NCBI GenBank assembly: GCA_902477765.1
Contig: CABSIM010000025.1
Coordinates: 1 to 40,001, forward strand
Direction: 5' to 3'
DNA length: 40,001 nucleotides
Source: an uncultured Clostridiaceae bacterium
Lineage (GTDB): Bacteria; Bacillota; Clostridia; Lachnospirales; Lachnospiraceae
Position 1 is the first letter of the stretch, and each line of letters opens with the position of its first letter. Under the pieces are notes generated by a model that ran no database searches, was not told where the DNA came from, and worked only from the letters and a program-made list of their open reading frames with translations. The position numbers were made by a program, and so were the translations under genes. This document shows positions 1 to 7,438 of the stretch, piece by piece.

Positions 1-194
1 ATACCTGCGCATGCCGGATTCTGCGTTCACCGCAGAAGGCCGGGCGCAAAATGAGGATAGCATGTCCGGAGGACATGATATAATAACCGCGGAGCGGTTA
101 TTATACCTGCGCATGCCGGATTCTGCGTTCACCGCAGAAGACCGGGCGCAAAATGAGGATAGCATGTCCGGAGGACATGATATAATAACCGCGG
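1..194. repeat. Tandem pair of a 102-bp hairpin-rich repeat
   Basis: The first unit is 1-102 and the second is 103-194, almost identical (one G/A difference near position 39/141). Each unit has TTCTGCG/CGCAGAA around a 5-base loop, nested inside CCGG and GCGC pairings, then CATGTCC-GGA-GGACATG. The units are joined by a perfect 11-bp palindrome, ATAATAACCGC-GGA-GCGGTTATTAT (about 80-104). The second unit has lost the right arm of that last palindrome. The repeat length is a multiple of three, so it reads as an open frame running into the EamA gene. That frame lacks its own ribosome-binding site, and I read the repeat as an intergenic structured element, not protein. Such elements are often dispersed in genomes and break assemblies, which fits its place at the window edge. 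Its family is unknown to me. Confidence 0.85.
176..186 (+). promoter_or_regulatory. Possible extended -10 promoter inside repeat copy 2
   Basis: TGaTATAAT is present at 178-186 (and at 76-84 in copy 1), which fits an extended -10 box. No good -35 box lies 17 bases upstream (GATAGC). A start near 193 would give a leader of about 28 bases to the EamA gene. This is inference from motif match only. Confidence 0.3.
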
Positions 195-220
195 GACTGA
201 ATTTACAGGAGATAACCATC

Positions 221-1171
221 ATGAAAAAATATCTGCCTCTTCTTGCCAACATTGCTGCACAGCTTCTTTTCGGCCTTGCCTATTTTTTTATCAAAATGGG
301 AATGGCTGTGGTGGACCAGGACACCGTCAAGTTTCTTTCGTTCCGGTTTACCCTTGGGTTCCTGGTGATGACGGGAATCCTGCTGCTCGGAATCAAAAAG
401 GTCAATTACAGAAAGGGATTTGTGGGTCTTATTTTCCTCTGCGGACTTTTTAATCCGGCCATCAGCCAGATCCTGGAGACCACATCCACATCCTATGCTC
501 CCACATCTCAGATTGCCATGTACAACAGCATGCTTCCCATTGTCATGCTGGTGTTTTCGGCCCTGATCAATAAAGAATATCCCACCAGACGCCAGCTGAT
601 GTTTGTGCTGGTCTGCGTGGCGGGGGTTCTGGTGGCAAATCTGGTGGATCCCAGAACGACAGGCATGACGGCCATCGGGCTGGCACTGATCATAGGAACC
701 AACATAGCAGTGGCGGTCAACCGGGTGCTGGTACGGCGTGCATCGGCAGTCTTTTCTTCTTTTGAGATCATCTATATTACCACAGGCATGGGTGCGCTTC
801 TTTTTACAGTTCTTTCCATAGGAAAAAGCGCGGCAGCGGGGGTTCTCGGGTCCTATTTTGACGGGCTTTTCTGCCGGGATTTTGCCATAGCGGTGCTTTA
901 TATGGGAGTGGGATCCTGCGTGGCAGCGTTTCTCTGCATGACATACGCATCCGCCAATCTGCCGTTTGCAGTGTATGCATCCACCTGTACCCTGAGTACT
1001 GTGGTGGCGATCCTTTCCGGTGTCTTTCTTCTGCATGAGGAATTCCGCCCCATTCAGGCGGCCGGTACGGTGATCATTCTTCTTGGAATTACAGGAATCA
1101 GCATGTCCTATGACAAGAAGAACACGGAAGGAAACAAATTTCACATGAAGACCGGCAGAGAGCGGGAGTAG
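221..1171 (+). CDS. EamA/DMT-family transporter
   Basis: Predicted 316-residue integral membrane protein of the drug/metabolite transporter superfamily, with about ten hydrophobic segments and short charged loops, typical of two tandem EamA domains. It probably exports a metabolite or amino acid; the substrate cannot be told from sequence. The chosen start is ATG 221, preceded by AGGAGAT at 207-213 and followed by a Lys-Lys-Tyr and hydrophobic N-terminus. An open frame extends upstream to position 11 but only by translating the hairpin repeats, so I reject that extension. The gene stands alone and converges with the minus-strand opp operon; a hairpin terminator lies at 1340-1366. Confidence 0.85.
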   Translation: MKKYLPLLANIAAQLLFGLAYFFIKMGMAVVDQDTVKFLSFRFTLGFLVMTGILLLGIKKVNYRKGFVGLIFLCGLFNPAISQILETTSTSYAPTSQIAMYNSMLPIVMLVFSALINKEYPTRRQLMFVLVCVAGVLVANLVDPRTTGMTAIGLALIIGTNIAVAVNRVLVRRASAVFSSFEIIYITTGMGALLFTVLSIGKSAAAGVLGSYFDGLFCRDFAIAVLYMGVGSCVAAFLCMTYASANLPFAVYASTCTLSTVVAILSGVFLLHEEFRPIQAAGTVIILLGITGISMSYDKKNTEGNKFHMKTGRERE

Positions 1172-1339
1172 CGTGCAGGCAGACCGGACAGAGGGCCGGG
1201 ACACAAGCGGAGACACGGACGGGGACATGCCCGGAGAGATGGGATATCGGAACATAAAAGAATGAGAAAACGGGGATAAAAGAAACAGAAAAAGGGGCAG
1301 GTCCTGCGGGATGCAGGGGCCGCCCCCTGGGTGAGAGAG

Positions 1340-1366
1340 CGGGGAGCCGGAGAGGCTCCCCGTTTT
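1340..1366 (+). terminator. Rho-independent terminator, EamA side
   Basis: Perfect 9-bp stem CGGGGAGCC / GGCTCCCCG with a 5-base loop, then TTTT. The U-run is on the + strand, so it ends the EamA transcript about 170 bases past its stop. On the minus strand the stem is followed by CTCTCTC, a poor terminator for the opp operon. The rest of 1172-1386 is purine-rich and shows no gene. Confidence 0.75.
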
Positions 1367-1386
1367 GTCATGAAAGCATTTTAACT

Positions 1387-2406
1387 TCACTGCAGGCTGT
1401 TTCCTGCGTCAGCATGGGCAGGCACTGCCTTTTTCAGCAGGAACGGTCCGTCCATGTGACAGGCGGTAAAATGTCCCGGCTCCACTTCCCTGAGTTCCGG
1501 CCGCTCTTTTCTGCATCGTTCAGATGCGTAACGGCACCGGTTCTGGAACCGGCAGCCGGACGGCGGATTCAGAGGGTTGGGCAGTTCACCGTTCAGGCGG
1601 ATTCTTTCATTGCTTTCTTCATAGACAGGATCAGGCACCGGAATGGCGGACAGCAGGGCCTGAGTATAAGGATGCATGGGACGGCTGTACAGGGATGCGG
1701 AGTCCGTAATTTCCGCAACAGTGCCCAGATACATGACGCATACCCGGTCGGAAATATGCCTTACCATGGAAAGATCGTGGGCAATGAACATGTAGGTGAG
1801 CCCTTTTTCCTTCTGAAGCCGGATCAGCAGGTTGACAATCTGGGCCTGAATGGATACGTCCAGAGCAGAGATGGGCTCGTCACAGACGATAAGTTCCGGC
1901 TCCACGGCCAGAGCCCTTGCAATGCCGATTCTCTGGCGCTGGCCGCCGGAAAATTCATGGACATATCTGGTGGCATGCTCCACGTTAAGACCGACAGTTT
2001 CCAGCAGTTCCCGCACCTTCTTCTGTTCTTCTTCCCGGCTGGAGCAGAGTCTGTGGGCCCTGAGCCCCTCAGCAATGATATCGCCCACCTTCATTTTGGG
2101 ATCCAGGGAAGAATAAGGATCCTGGAAGATGATCTGGACTTCTTTTGTGAAGTCTTTTTTCTCTTTTCCCTTCAGCTGGTGGACATTTTTCCCCTTATAC
2201 AGGACTTCCCCGTCTGTGCGGTCGTAGATTCCGATGCAGGTGCGTCCGCATGTGGTCTTTCCGCAGCCGGATTCTCCCACGACTCCGAGAGTTTCTCCTT
2301 TCCGGATGGAAAAAGAGACGTCATCTACTGCCTTCAGGACCTTCTTTCCGGTTTTGAAATATTTTTTCAGATGCCTGACTTCCAGGATGGTTTCGTTCTC
2401 ATTCAT
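1387..2406 (-). CDS. oppF: Oligopeptide ABC transporter ATP-binding protein (OppF type)
   Basis: ATPase subunit of 339 residues that powers peptide import. Walker A GESGCGKT is at about residues 44-51, the Q-loop sits in IIFQDPYSSLD (about 92-101), the signature SGGQRQR at 153-159, and Walker B IVCDEP at about 173-178. The C-terminus carries the oligopeptide/dipeptide transporter extension (HPYTQALLSAIP, then a Cys-rich stretch CRFQNRCRYASERCRK) seen in OppD/OppF/DppD/DppF. Start ATG 2406 has AGGAGG eight bases upstream, and that site overlaps the stop codon of oppD, so translation is probably coupled. It is the last gene of the five-gene operon. The Opp versus Dpp naming is by position and type only; the peptide range is unknown. 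Confidence 0.9.
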   Translation of the reverse strand: MNENETILEVRHLKKYFKTGKKVLKAVDDVSFSIRKGETLGVVGESGCGKTTCGRTCIGIYDRTDGEVLYKGKNVHQLKGKEKKDFTKEVQIIFQDPYSSLDPKMKVGDIIAEGLRAHRLCSSREEEQKKVRELLETVGLNVEHATRYVHEFSGGQRQRIGIARALAVEPELIVCDEPISALDVSIQAQIVNLLIRLQKEKGLTYMFIAHDLSMVRHISDRVCVMYLGTVAEITDSASLYSRPMHPYTQALLSAIPVPDPVYEESNERIRLNGELPNPLNPPSGCRFQNRCRYASERCRKERPELREVEPGHFTACHMDGPFLLKKAVPAHADAGNSLQ

Positions 2407-2418
2407 GTCTGCGGCCTC

Positions 2419-3405
2419 CTATTCTTCAGCTCCGGGAGAATAATAAAGCCAGCACTGGGCCGTATGGTTCTCCTCAAATTCAAACAGCGGCGGTTCCTGT
2501 TTCCGGCAGATTTTCATGCAGTGCCTGCACCGGGGAGCAAAGGCACATCCCTGAGGCGGAGCCAGCATATCGGGAGTGGTTCCCTCAATCGATTCCAGTT
2601 CCTGTTCTCCGTCCAGGTCCAGGCGGGGCACGGCCCGCAGAAGAGCGCTGGTGTAGGGGTGTCTGGAATGGTAAAAAATATCGCGGCTGCTTCCTGTTTC
2701 CACCACTTTCCCGGCATACATGACAACGATCTTTTCTGATATTTTGGCCACGATTCCCAGATCATGGGTGATAAGAATCACCGCCATTTTATACTGTTCC
2801 TGAAGGCTTTTCAGGAGATCCAGAATATCTGCCTGGATGGTTACATCCAGGGCTGTGGTGGGCTCGTCAGCAATCAGCAGCTTCGGACGGCAGGCCAGGG
2901 CAATGGCAATCATGACCCTCTGGCGCATGCCGCCGGAAAATTCGTGGGGGTACTGTCTGAGCCGTTTTTCAGGCTCGGGAATCCCAACCAGTTCCAGAAG
3001 ATGTCCGGCTTCCCTGTAGGCATCAGCTCTGGTGCCGCCGTGGGACATGATCTTTTCCGCGATCTGGCGTCCGATGGTGAGCGTCGGATTCAGAGCTGCC
3101 AGAGCGTCCTGAAAGACAATGGAGCAGCCGGTTCCCCGGTAATTTTCCCATTCCTTTCTGGTCATTTCCAGAAGATTCTTTCCTTCAAAAAGAATCCGGC
3201 TGCCTTCTTTGATTTCTCCGGGAGGAGTCTGTATGAGCCCCATGATGGATTTGGCCGTTACTGATTTTCCGCAGCCGGATTCTCCGACAATGGCTACAGA
3301 TTCCCCTTCATCCACGGTGAAATGGACTCCGCGGACTGAATGGACTTCTCCGGCATAGCTGTGATAGGAGACCTGCAGGTCTCTGACTTCCAACAAATGA
3401 TTCAT
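2419..3405 (-). CDS. oppD: Oligopeptide ABC transporter ATP-binding protein (OppD type)
   Basis: ATPase subunit of 328 residues, partner of OppF. Walker A GESGCGKS is at about 41-48, signature FSGGMRQR at about 156-163, and Walker B LLIADEP at about 176-182. The C-terminal peptide-transporter domain has the usual CAFAPRCRHCMKICR cysteine cluster. I place the start at ATG 3405 because AGGAGG ends eight bases before it. A GTG three codons upstream (3414) is in frame but overlaps that ribosome-binding site. The stop of oppC overlaps the same site, which suggests coupled translation. Together with OppF it would form the heterodimeric motor at the cytoplasmic face of the permease. Confidence 0.9.
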   Translation of the reverse strand: MNHLLEVRDLQVSYHSYAGEVHSVRGVHFTVDEGESVAIVGESGCGKSVTAKSIMGLIQTPPGEIKEGSRILFEGKNLLEMTRKEWENYRGTGCSIVFQDALAALNPTLTIGRQIAEKIMSHGGTRADAYREAGHLLELVGIPEPEKRLRQYPHEFSGGMRQRVMIAIALACRPKLLIADEPTTALDVTIQADILDLLKSLQEQYKMAVILITHDLGIVAKISEKIVVMYAGKVVETGSSRDIFYHSRHPYTSALLRAVPRLDLDGEQELESIEGTTPDMLAPPQGCAFAPRCRHCMKICRKQEPPLFEFEENHTAQCWLYYSPGAEE

Positions 3406-3417
3406 ACCATACACCTC

Positions 3418-4353
3418 CTATTTCTGAAGCCGGGGATCCAGTGCATGCTGAAGCACATCCCCCAGGATGTTCAGGCACAGGACCGTGAGCAGAATAAAGA
3501 CTCCGGGAATCACAGCCAGAAGCGGATCATACAGAATATACTGCTGGGCATTCTGGAGCATGGATCCCCATGACGACTTGGGAAGGGCCACACCGTATCC
3601 CAGAAAGCTCAGGGAGGATTCGTCCAGAATCGCTCCCGCCACACTGAGAGAGGCGGCTACAATGATCTGAGTGGTCATATTGGGTATGATATGACGCAGA
3701 ATGATTTTCGGATGGCTGACTCCCAGGGTTTTGGCGGCGATGACAAAATCCCGTTCTTTCAGGGTCAGAGTCTGGGCACGGACGATCCGGGCCACACCGG
3801 GCCAGGAAAACAATGCCAGCATGACCACCAGCGTGGCCATGTTGCTGGGAACAAAGGAAAAGAAAACAATGATCAGAAGCAGGCTTGGAACCGACTGGAA
3901 CATGTCAACAATCCGCATCAGAACCGCGTCCAGACGGCCTCCGATGTATCCGCTGACAGATCCCAGAGCTGTGCCTATGATGACGGAAACGCACATGGCG
4001 GAAAAACCCACCAGAAGAGAGACCCGTCCGCCGTAAAGGGCGCGGGTAAAGGAGTCACGTCCCAGTTCATCGGTTCCGAACCAGTGCTCTGCACCGGGAG
4101 GCGCCATTTTGTTCATCACATCCATATAGTCAGGATCGTAAGGAGAAAGAAAGGCAAACACGGAAGCCAGGATGATCAGCATCAGAATCACAAGGCAGAA
4201 CAGGGCCAGACGGTTGGCCTTCAGAGCTGAGCGGATATGAAAGAGCAGACTCCGCTCGTAACTGGCCTCAGCAGCGGTGTTTTCTCTTTCTGCCCTGGAG
4301 AAATCTTCTGCCCGGAGGGCAGCTTTATTTAGAGGGGACAGTAATTTTGCCAT
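3418..4353 (-). CDS. oppC: Oligopeptide ABC transporter permease (OppC/DppC type)
   Basis: Predicted 311-residue inner-membrane permease. It has a charged cytoplasmic N-terminal stretch of about 50 residues, one hydrophobic segment, the OppC_N-type motif around LSPYDPDYMD and HWFGTDELGRD, then a BPD_transp_1 domain with five membrane segments. The EAA-loop equivalent is about IVRAQTLTLKERDFVIAAKTLG, which docks to the ATPases. The C-terminus GDVLQHALDPRLQK is typical. Start ATG 4353 has AGGAG nine bases upstream, and oppB stops only five bases before. Length fits the family. Substrate specificity is not readable from the permease. Confidence 0.9.
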   Translation of the reverse strand: MAKLLSPLNKAALRAEDFSRAERENTAAEASYERSLLFHIRSALKANRLALFCLVILMLIILASVFAFLSPYDPDYMDVMNKMAPPGAEHWFGTDELGRDSFTRALYGGRVSLLVGFSAMCVSVIIGTALGSVSGYIGGRLDAVLMRIVDMFQSVPSLLLIIVFFSFVPSNMATLVVMLALFSWPGVARIVRAQTLTLKERDFVIAAKTLGVSHPKIILRHIIPNMTTQIIVAASLSVAGAILDESSLSFLGYGVALPKSSWGSMLQNAQQYILYDPLLAVIPGVFILLTVLCLNILGDVLQHALDPRLQK

Positions 4354-4358
4354 TTCCG

Positions 4359-5327
4359 TTACTCCTTTCCCAGTTTGATGCGCGGATCCGCGAAGCCGTA
4401 AAGGATATCCGCCAGAAAATTGCCCAGCAGAAGCAGGGTACAGGAGAACATGGTGATCCCCATGACCATGGGATAGTCCCGGTTATTGATGGAGCTCATC
4501 CCCAGAGTTCCCAGGCCCGGCCAGTTGAATACGGATTCCACAATGAAGGAGCCGGTCACAAGGGTGCCCAGACGGGAACCGACGGAAGTGATAATGGGCA
4601 GAAGGCAGTTTTTAAGAACCTGTCCGAACATGATGCTGCGCCCGGAAAGTCCCTTGGAGACTGCGGTCAGCACATAGTCTTCCTCCATCTGAGCAATGGT
4701 GTTGGAACGGATATACCGGACAAACACGGCCATATTGTTCATGCTGAGAACAACGGCCGGAAGGATGCCGTGGCGGATCACATCCCAGGCGGATGTGACC
4801 CCGATGGTGCGCATTCCGGAACTGGGCAGCAGCTTCAGCTGCATGGAAAAGATAATGATCAGCATGATCCCCAGCCAGAAGGCGGGGATGGAGACCCCCA
4901 CATAGGTGACGGCGCTGATGAGATTGTCGATCAGACTGTTTTTGTGCGTACCGGCAATAAGTCCCAGGGGAATGGCCACCAGCAGGGACAGAAGGAGGGA
5001 GGTCCCCATGAGTCCTGCGGTGCAGGGAAGTTTTTCCATGATTTCACTGAGCACCGGTTCCTTGGTCTGTACGGAGATTCCCAGGTTTCCGTGGAGGAGC
5101 CTCTCTGCCCAGCGGATATACTGCTCTGAGGCAGTGCCGTTGAGTCCAAGGGATTCCCTCATGCGGTCCAGCTCCTCATCGGTCATTTTATGTCCTGTGG
5201 CACCCGGTGTCATGTAGATATAGAGAGGATCACCGGGGGCAAAATATATGATGGAGAAAGAAAACACCGAAACCAGAAACCAGACAAGGACCATCTGGAA
5301 AAAACGTTTCAGAATAAACTGTTTCAT
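4359..5327 (-). CDS. oppB: Oligopeptide ABC transporter permease (OppB/DppB type)
   Basis: Predicted 322-residue permease, first membrane subunit of the importer. The N-terminus MKQFILKRFFQMVLVWFLVS begins with the first membrane segment, followed by the family motif FAPGDPLY, a large external loop, and the BPD_transp_1 domain. The EAA-like coupling loop is near YVLTAVSKGLS. The end ADILYGFADPRIKLGKE is typical. Start ATG 5327 follows AAAGGAA. It lies 97 bases after the binding-protein gene, with a hairpin terminator between them (5372-5407), so permease and ATPase levels are expected to be lower than those of the binding protein. Confidence 0.9.
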   Translation of the reverse strand: MKQFILKRFFQMVLVWFLVSVFSFSIIYFAPGDPLYIYMTPGATGHKMTDEELDRMRESLGLNGTASEQYIRWAERLLHGNLGISVQTKEPVLSEIMEKLPCTAGLMGTSLLLSLLVAIPLGLIAGTHKNSLIDNLISAVTYVGVSIPAFWLGIMLIIIFSMQLKLLPSSGMRTIGVTSAWDVIRHGILPAVVLSMNNMAVFVRYIRSNTIAQMEEDYVLTAVSKGLSGRSIMFGQVLKNCLLPIITSVGSRLGTLVTGSFIVESVFNWPGLGTLGMSSINNRDYPMVMGITMFSCTLLLLGNFLADILYGFADPRIKLGKE

Positions 5328-5371
5328 AATTCTGTTCCTTTCTGTATGTCAGATCAGAAATGGTTTTTGTG

Positions 5372-5407
5372 AAAAAATGCCGCCCTCTTTGGGCAAGAAG
5401 GCGGCAT
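5372..5407 (-). terminator. Intra-operon terminator/attenuator after the binding-protein gene
   Basis: Read on the minus strand: ATGCCGCC, a 15-base loop, GGCGGCAT, then six U. It sits right after the stop codon of the binding-protein gene (5425) and before oppB (5327). A partly active terminator here is a usual way to make more binding protein than membrane subunits. Confidence 0.75.
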
Positions 5408-5424
5408 GCGGGATTCCGTGAAGT

Positions 5425-7035
5425 TTATTCCATATAGAGTTTGGTGTAATCTTCAAAGACAGGAGTTCTCTTGATGGCATCGGTACCCTTGATATTGGAG
5501 GTGGTGACAAATACATAGTTGGGATATGCAATGGGGTAGCATGTCATCTCATCGCGGGTCATTTCCTGAATTTCCTTATAGATGGCGGAACGCTCTTCGT
5601 CTGTGAAGACGGAACGGGCTTCTGCCCATTTGGCTGCCAGTTCATCGGAAATTTTCAGGTTTACGCCCCAGATGCCGTTGTACATGCCATATACGATATC
5701 ATCCGGATCTCCGTTGGCGCCATAGCCGTTCAGATAGAATTCATAATCGCTGTCGGTACCGAATACTTTTTCGAAGAATCCTGCGGATTCAAGCGGAATC
5801 ACATCCAGGGTGATGCCCACAGCCTTTAACTGCTGCTGGATGATCTGAGCGGTTTCCTTCATATATACACGCTCGGAATTGAAGTACAGAGTCATGGTTT
5901 TCCCTTCCAGACCGGCTTCTGCCACCAGCTGTTTTGCTTTCTCCACATCCTGGGTATATCCTTCCACCGTGCTGTCATAGTAGGTGGTTGCATTGGAAAG
6001 GATGGTATTGGCAGGAACGGCCATGCCTTCCCCGTAGGCGCCGGCAATGATTTCTTCCTGATTCAGGGCGGCGAATACAGCTTCTACGACTCTCTCATCT
6101 TCAAAAGTAGGACAGAACTTGTTGACAGCCAGGTAGTTGACGCGGCCTTCAGGATACTGCACTACGGTATAGTTGGGATCATTGGAGTATTTGGCAACCG
6201 CCTGGGAATTGGCAAGTTCCAGGAAGTTGATTTCGCCGTTGGCCAGAGCCACTTCCTGAGCAGCGGTGTCGGAAATGATCTTAAAGGTCACAGTATCAAT
6301 GTCCGGTGCGCCTTTATAGTAATCCTCGTTCTTTTCCACAACCAGATACTGATCCTGGACAAATTCGGAAAGCTTGTAGGAACCGGAACCGATTCCTTTC
6401 ATATTGGCTTCTGCGCCTACGATGTTGGTGTTTCCTTCAAATACATGTTCCGGAATCAGGGTCAGGCCGCCCAGAAGTTCCGCATAGGAAGCGGAAGCAG
6501 AAGGAAGCGTCAGCTTTACAGTCAGGTCATCGACTTTTTCATAGGAAACAGCCTGGTCTCCCACCAGAACAATGTTGGTGCCGGCGGCTCCGTTGTTGGT
6601 GTCGGAGCAGACATCCAGAGTGAAGATCATATCATCGGCTGTGATGGGTTCGCCATCATGCCAGGTGAGACCGTCTTTGAGCTTTACTGTGTAAACGGTT
6701 CCATCTTCGGAGATTTCATAGGAATCTGCCAGATAGTAGCGGGTTTCGTCCACGTCCTTGACATAAAGGGGATCGTAAAGCGGATTCAGCATGATCACGC
6801 CTTCCTTCATGCCTTCCAGCAGCGGGTTGAGGTTTGCAACGCAGCTGGCGCTGGGAATGATCAGATTGGATGGTTCATCGGAAGTTTCTGCAGCCGCAGT
6901 CTCGGCGGATTCCGCCGTGGTGGTGGCAGCAGCCGTATCTGCGGCAGTGGTCTGTTCCTGGGTTCCGGAACTGCATCCTGCCAGGGCGGCTGCGGTCACA
7001 GAAGCAGCCAGCAGTAAAGTAAAGACTTTTCTCAT
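5425..7035 (-). CDS. oppA: Peptide-binding lipoprotein (SBP_bac_5 family)
   Basis: Extracellular solute-binding protein of 536 residues. The signal peptide MRKVFTLLLAASVTAAALAG ends in the lipobox LAGC, with Cys21 as the predicted lipidated residue. A Thr/Ala/Glu-rich linker (about 24-52) separates the anchor from the family 5 (OppA/DppA/NikA) binding domain, with its typical stretch YTVKLKDGLTWHDGEPITADD near 130-150. I choose ATG 7035, preceded by AGGAGG ten bases upstream; an open frame extends 37 codons further but runs through the promoter region and lacks a signal peptide. It is the first gene of the operon and would capture peptides outside the membrane. Opp versus Dpp versus Nik cannot be settled by eye. 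Confidence 0.88.
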   Translation of the reverse strand: MRKVFTLLLAASVTAAALAGCSSGTQEQTTAADTAAATTTAESAETAAAETSDEPSNLIIPSASCVANLNPLLEGMKEGVIMLNPLYDPLYVKDVDETRYYLADSYEISEDGTVYTVKLKDGLTWHDGEPITADDMIFTLDVCSDTNNGAAGTNIVLVGDQAVSYEKVDDLTVKLTLPSASASYAELLGGLTLIPEHVFEGNTNIVGAEANMKGIGSGSYKLSEFVQDQYLVVEKNEDYYKGAPDIDTVTFKIISDTAAQEVALANGEINFLELANSQAVAKYSNDPNYTVVQYPEGRVNYLAVNKFCPTFEDERVVEAVFAALNQEEIIAGAYGEGMAVPANTILSNATTYYDSTVEGYTQDVEKAKQLVAEAGLEGKTMTLYFNSERVYMKETAQIIQQQLKAVGITLDVIPLESAGFFEKVFGTDSDYEFYLNGYGANGDPDDIVYGMYNGIWGVNLKISDELAAKWAEARSVFTDEERSAIYKEIQEMTRDEMTCYPIAYPNYVFVTTSNIKGTDAIKRTPVFEDYTKLYME

Positions 7036-7082
7036 TGGATTAATGCCTCCTGAAAATGAAATTGAATAAAATGATTGTCTGT

Positions 7083-7106
7083 GTCCGGCAGAATTTTCCG
7101 CCGGAC
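7083..7106 (-). other. 5' UTR hairpin of the opp operon
   Basis: GTCCGGC / GCCGGAC, a 7-bp stem with extra GAA/TTC pairing in the loop. It lies within a few bases of the predicted transcript start and has no U-run, so it is more likely an mRNA 5' stabiliser or an operator-like dyad than a terminator. Confidence 0.5.
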
Positions 7107-7116
7107 GGGCATATCC

Positions 7117-7146
7117 ATTGTAATGGCATCCCTTCCGCAAGTCCAA
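7117..7146 (-). promoter_or_regulatory. Predicted sigma-A promoter of the opp operon
   Basis: On the minus strand TTGGAC (7146-7141), 18-base spacer, TACAAT (7122-7117). A start near 7110 gives a leader of about 75 bases to oppA. It is divergent from the riboflavin promoter about 130 bases away. Confidence 0.55.
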
Positions 7147-7276
7147 TCGAAAATATCAATATGAGGCGGTGCAGAATAGATTCTGTCGATAGGGATTTTT
7201 GAACCGGGGAAATGTAGGAGCACAGGCTCTTCAGAGACTGCGCAGACAGAAAAAAGATGAAAAATCGGAAAATCTC

Positions 7277-7305
7277 TTGAAATTGACAGAAGAAAGGATT
7301 ATAAT
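7277..7305 (+). promoter_or_regulatory. Predicted sigma-A promoter of the FMN-riboswitch operon
   Basis: TTGAAA (7277-7282), 17-base spacer, TATAAT (7300-7305). A start near 7312 places the riboswitch about 15 bases into the transcript. A perfect TTGACA at 7283-7288 is too close to the -10 (11 bases) to serve as its -35. Confidence 0.7.
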
Positions 7306-7326
7306 AACTGGCGTAATTAAATCATG

Positions 7327-7438
7327 TTCTTCGGGGCAGGGTGAAATTCCCTACCGGCGGTGACAGTCCGCGACCTGCTTATGGCAGCTGATTTGGTGAA
7401 ATTCCAAAACCGACAGTATAGTCTGGATGAGAGAAGAA
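7327..7438 (+). ncRNA. FMN riboswitch (RFN element)
   Basis: The conserved core is plain: GGGGCAGGGTGAAATTCCC, then CCGGCGGTGACAGTCCGCGACC, a variable arm, TGATTTGGTGAAATTCC, then CCGACAGTATAGTCTGGATG. The P1 stem closes with TTCTTC (7327-7332) against GAAGAA (7433-7438). The element binds flavin mononucleotide and here lies just before a strong terminator, so FMN should switch off the downstream riboflavin transporter by premature termination. The two GGTGAAATTCC repeats are the usual internal symmetry of the family. Confidence 0.97.
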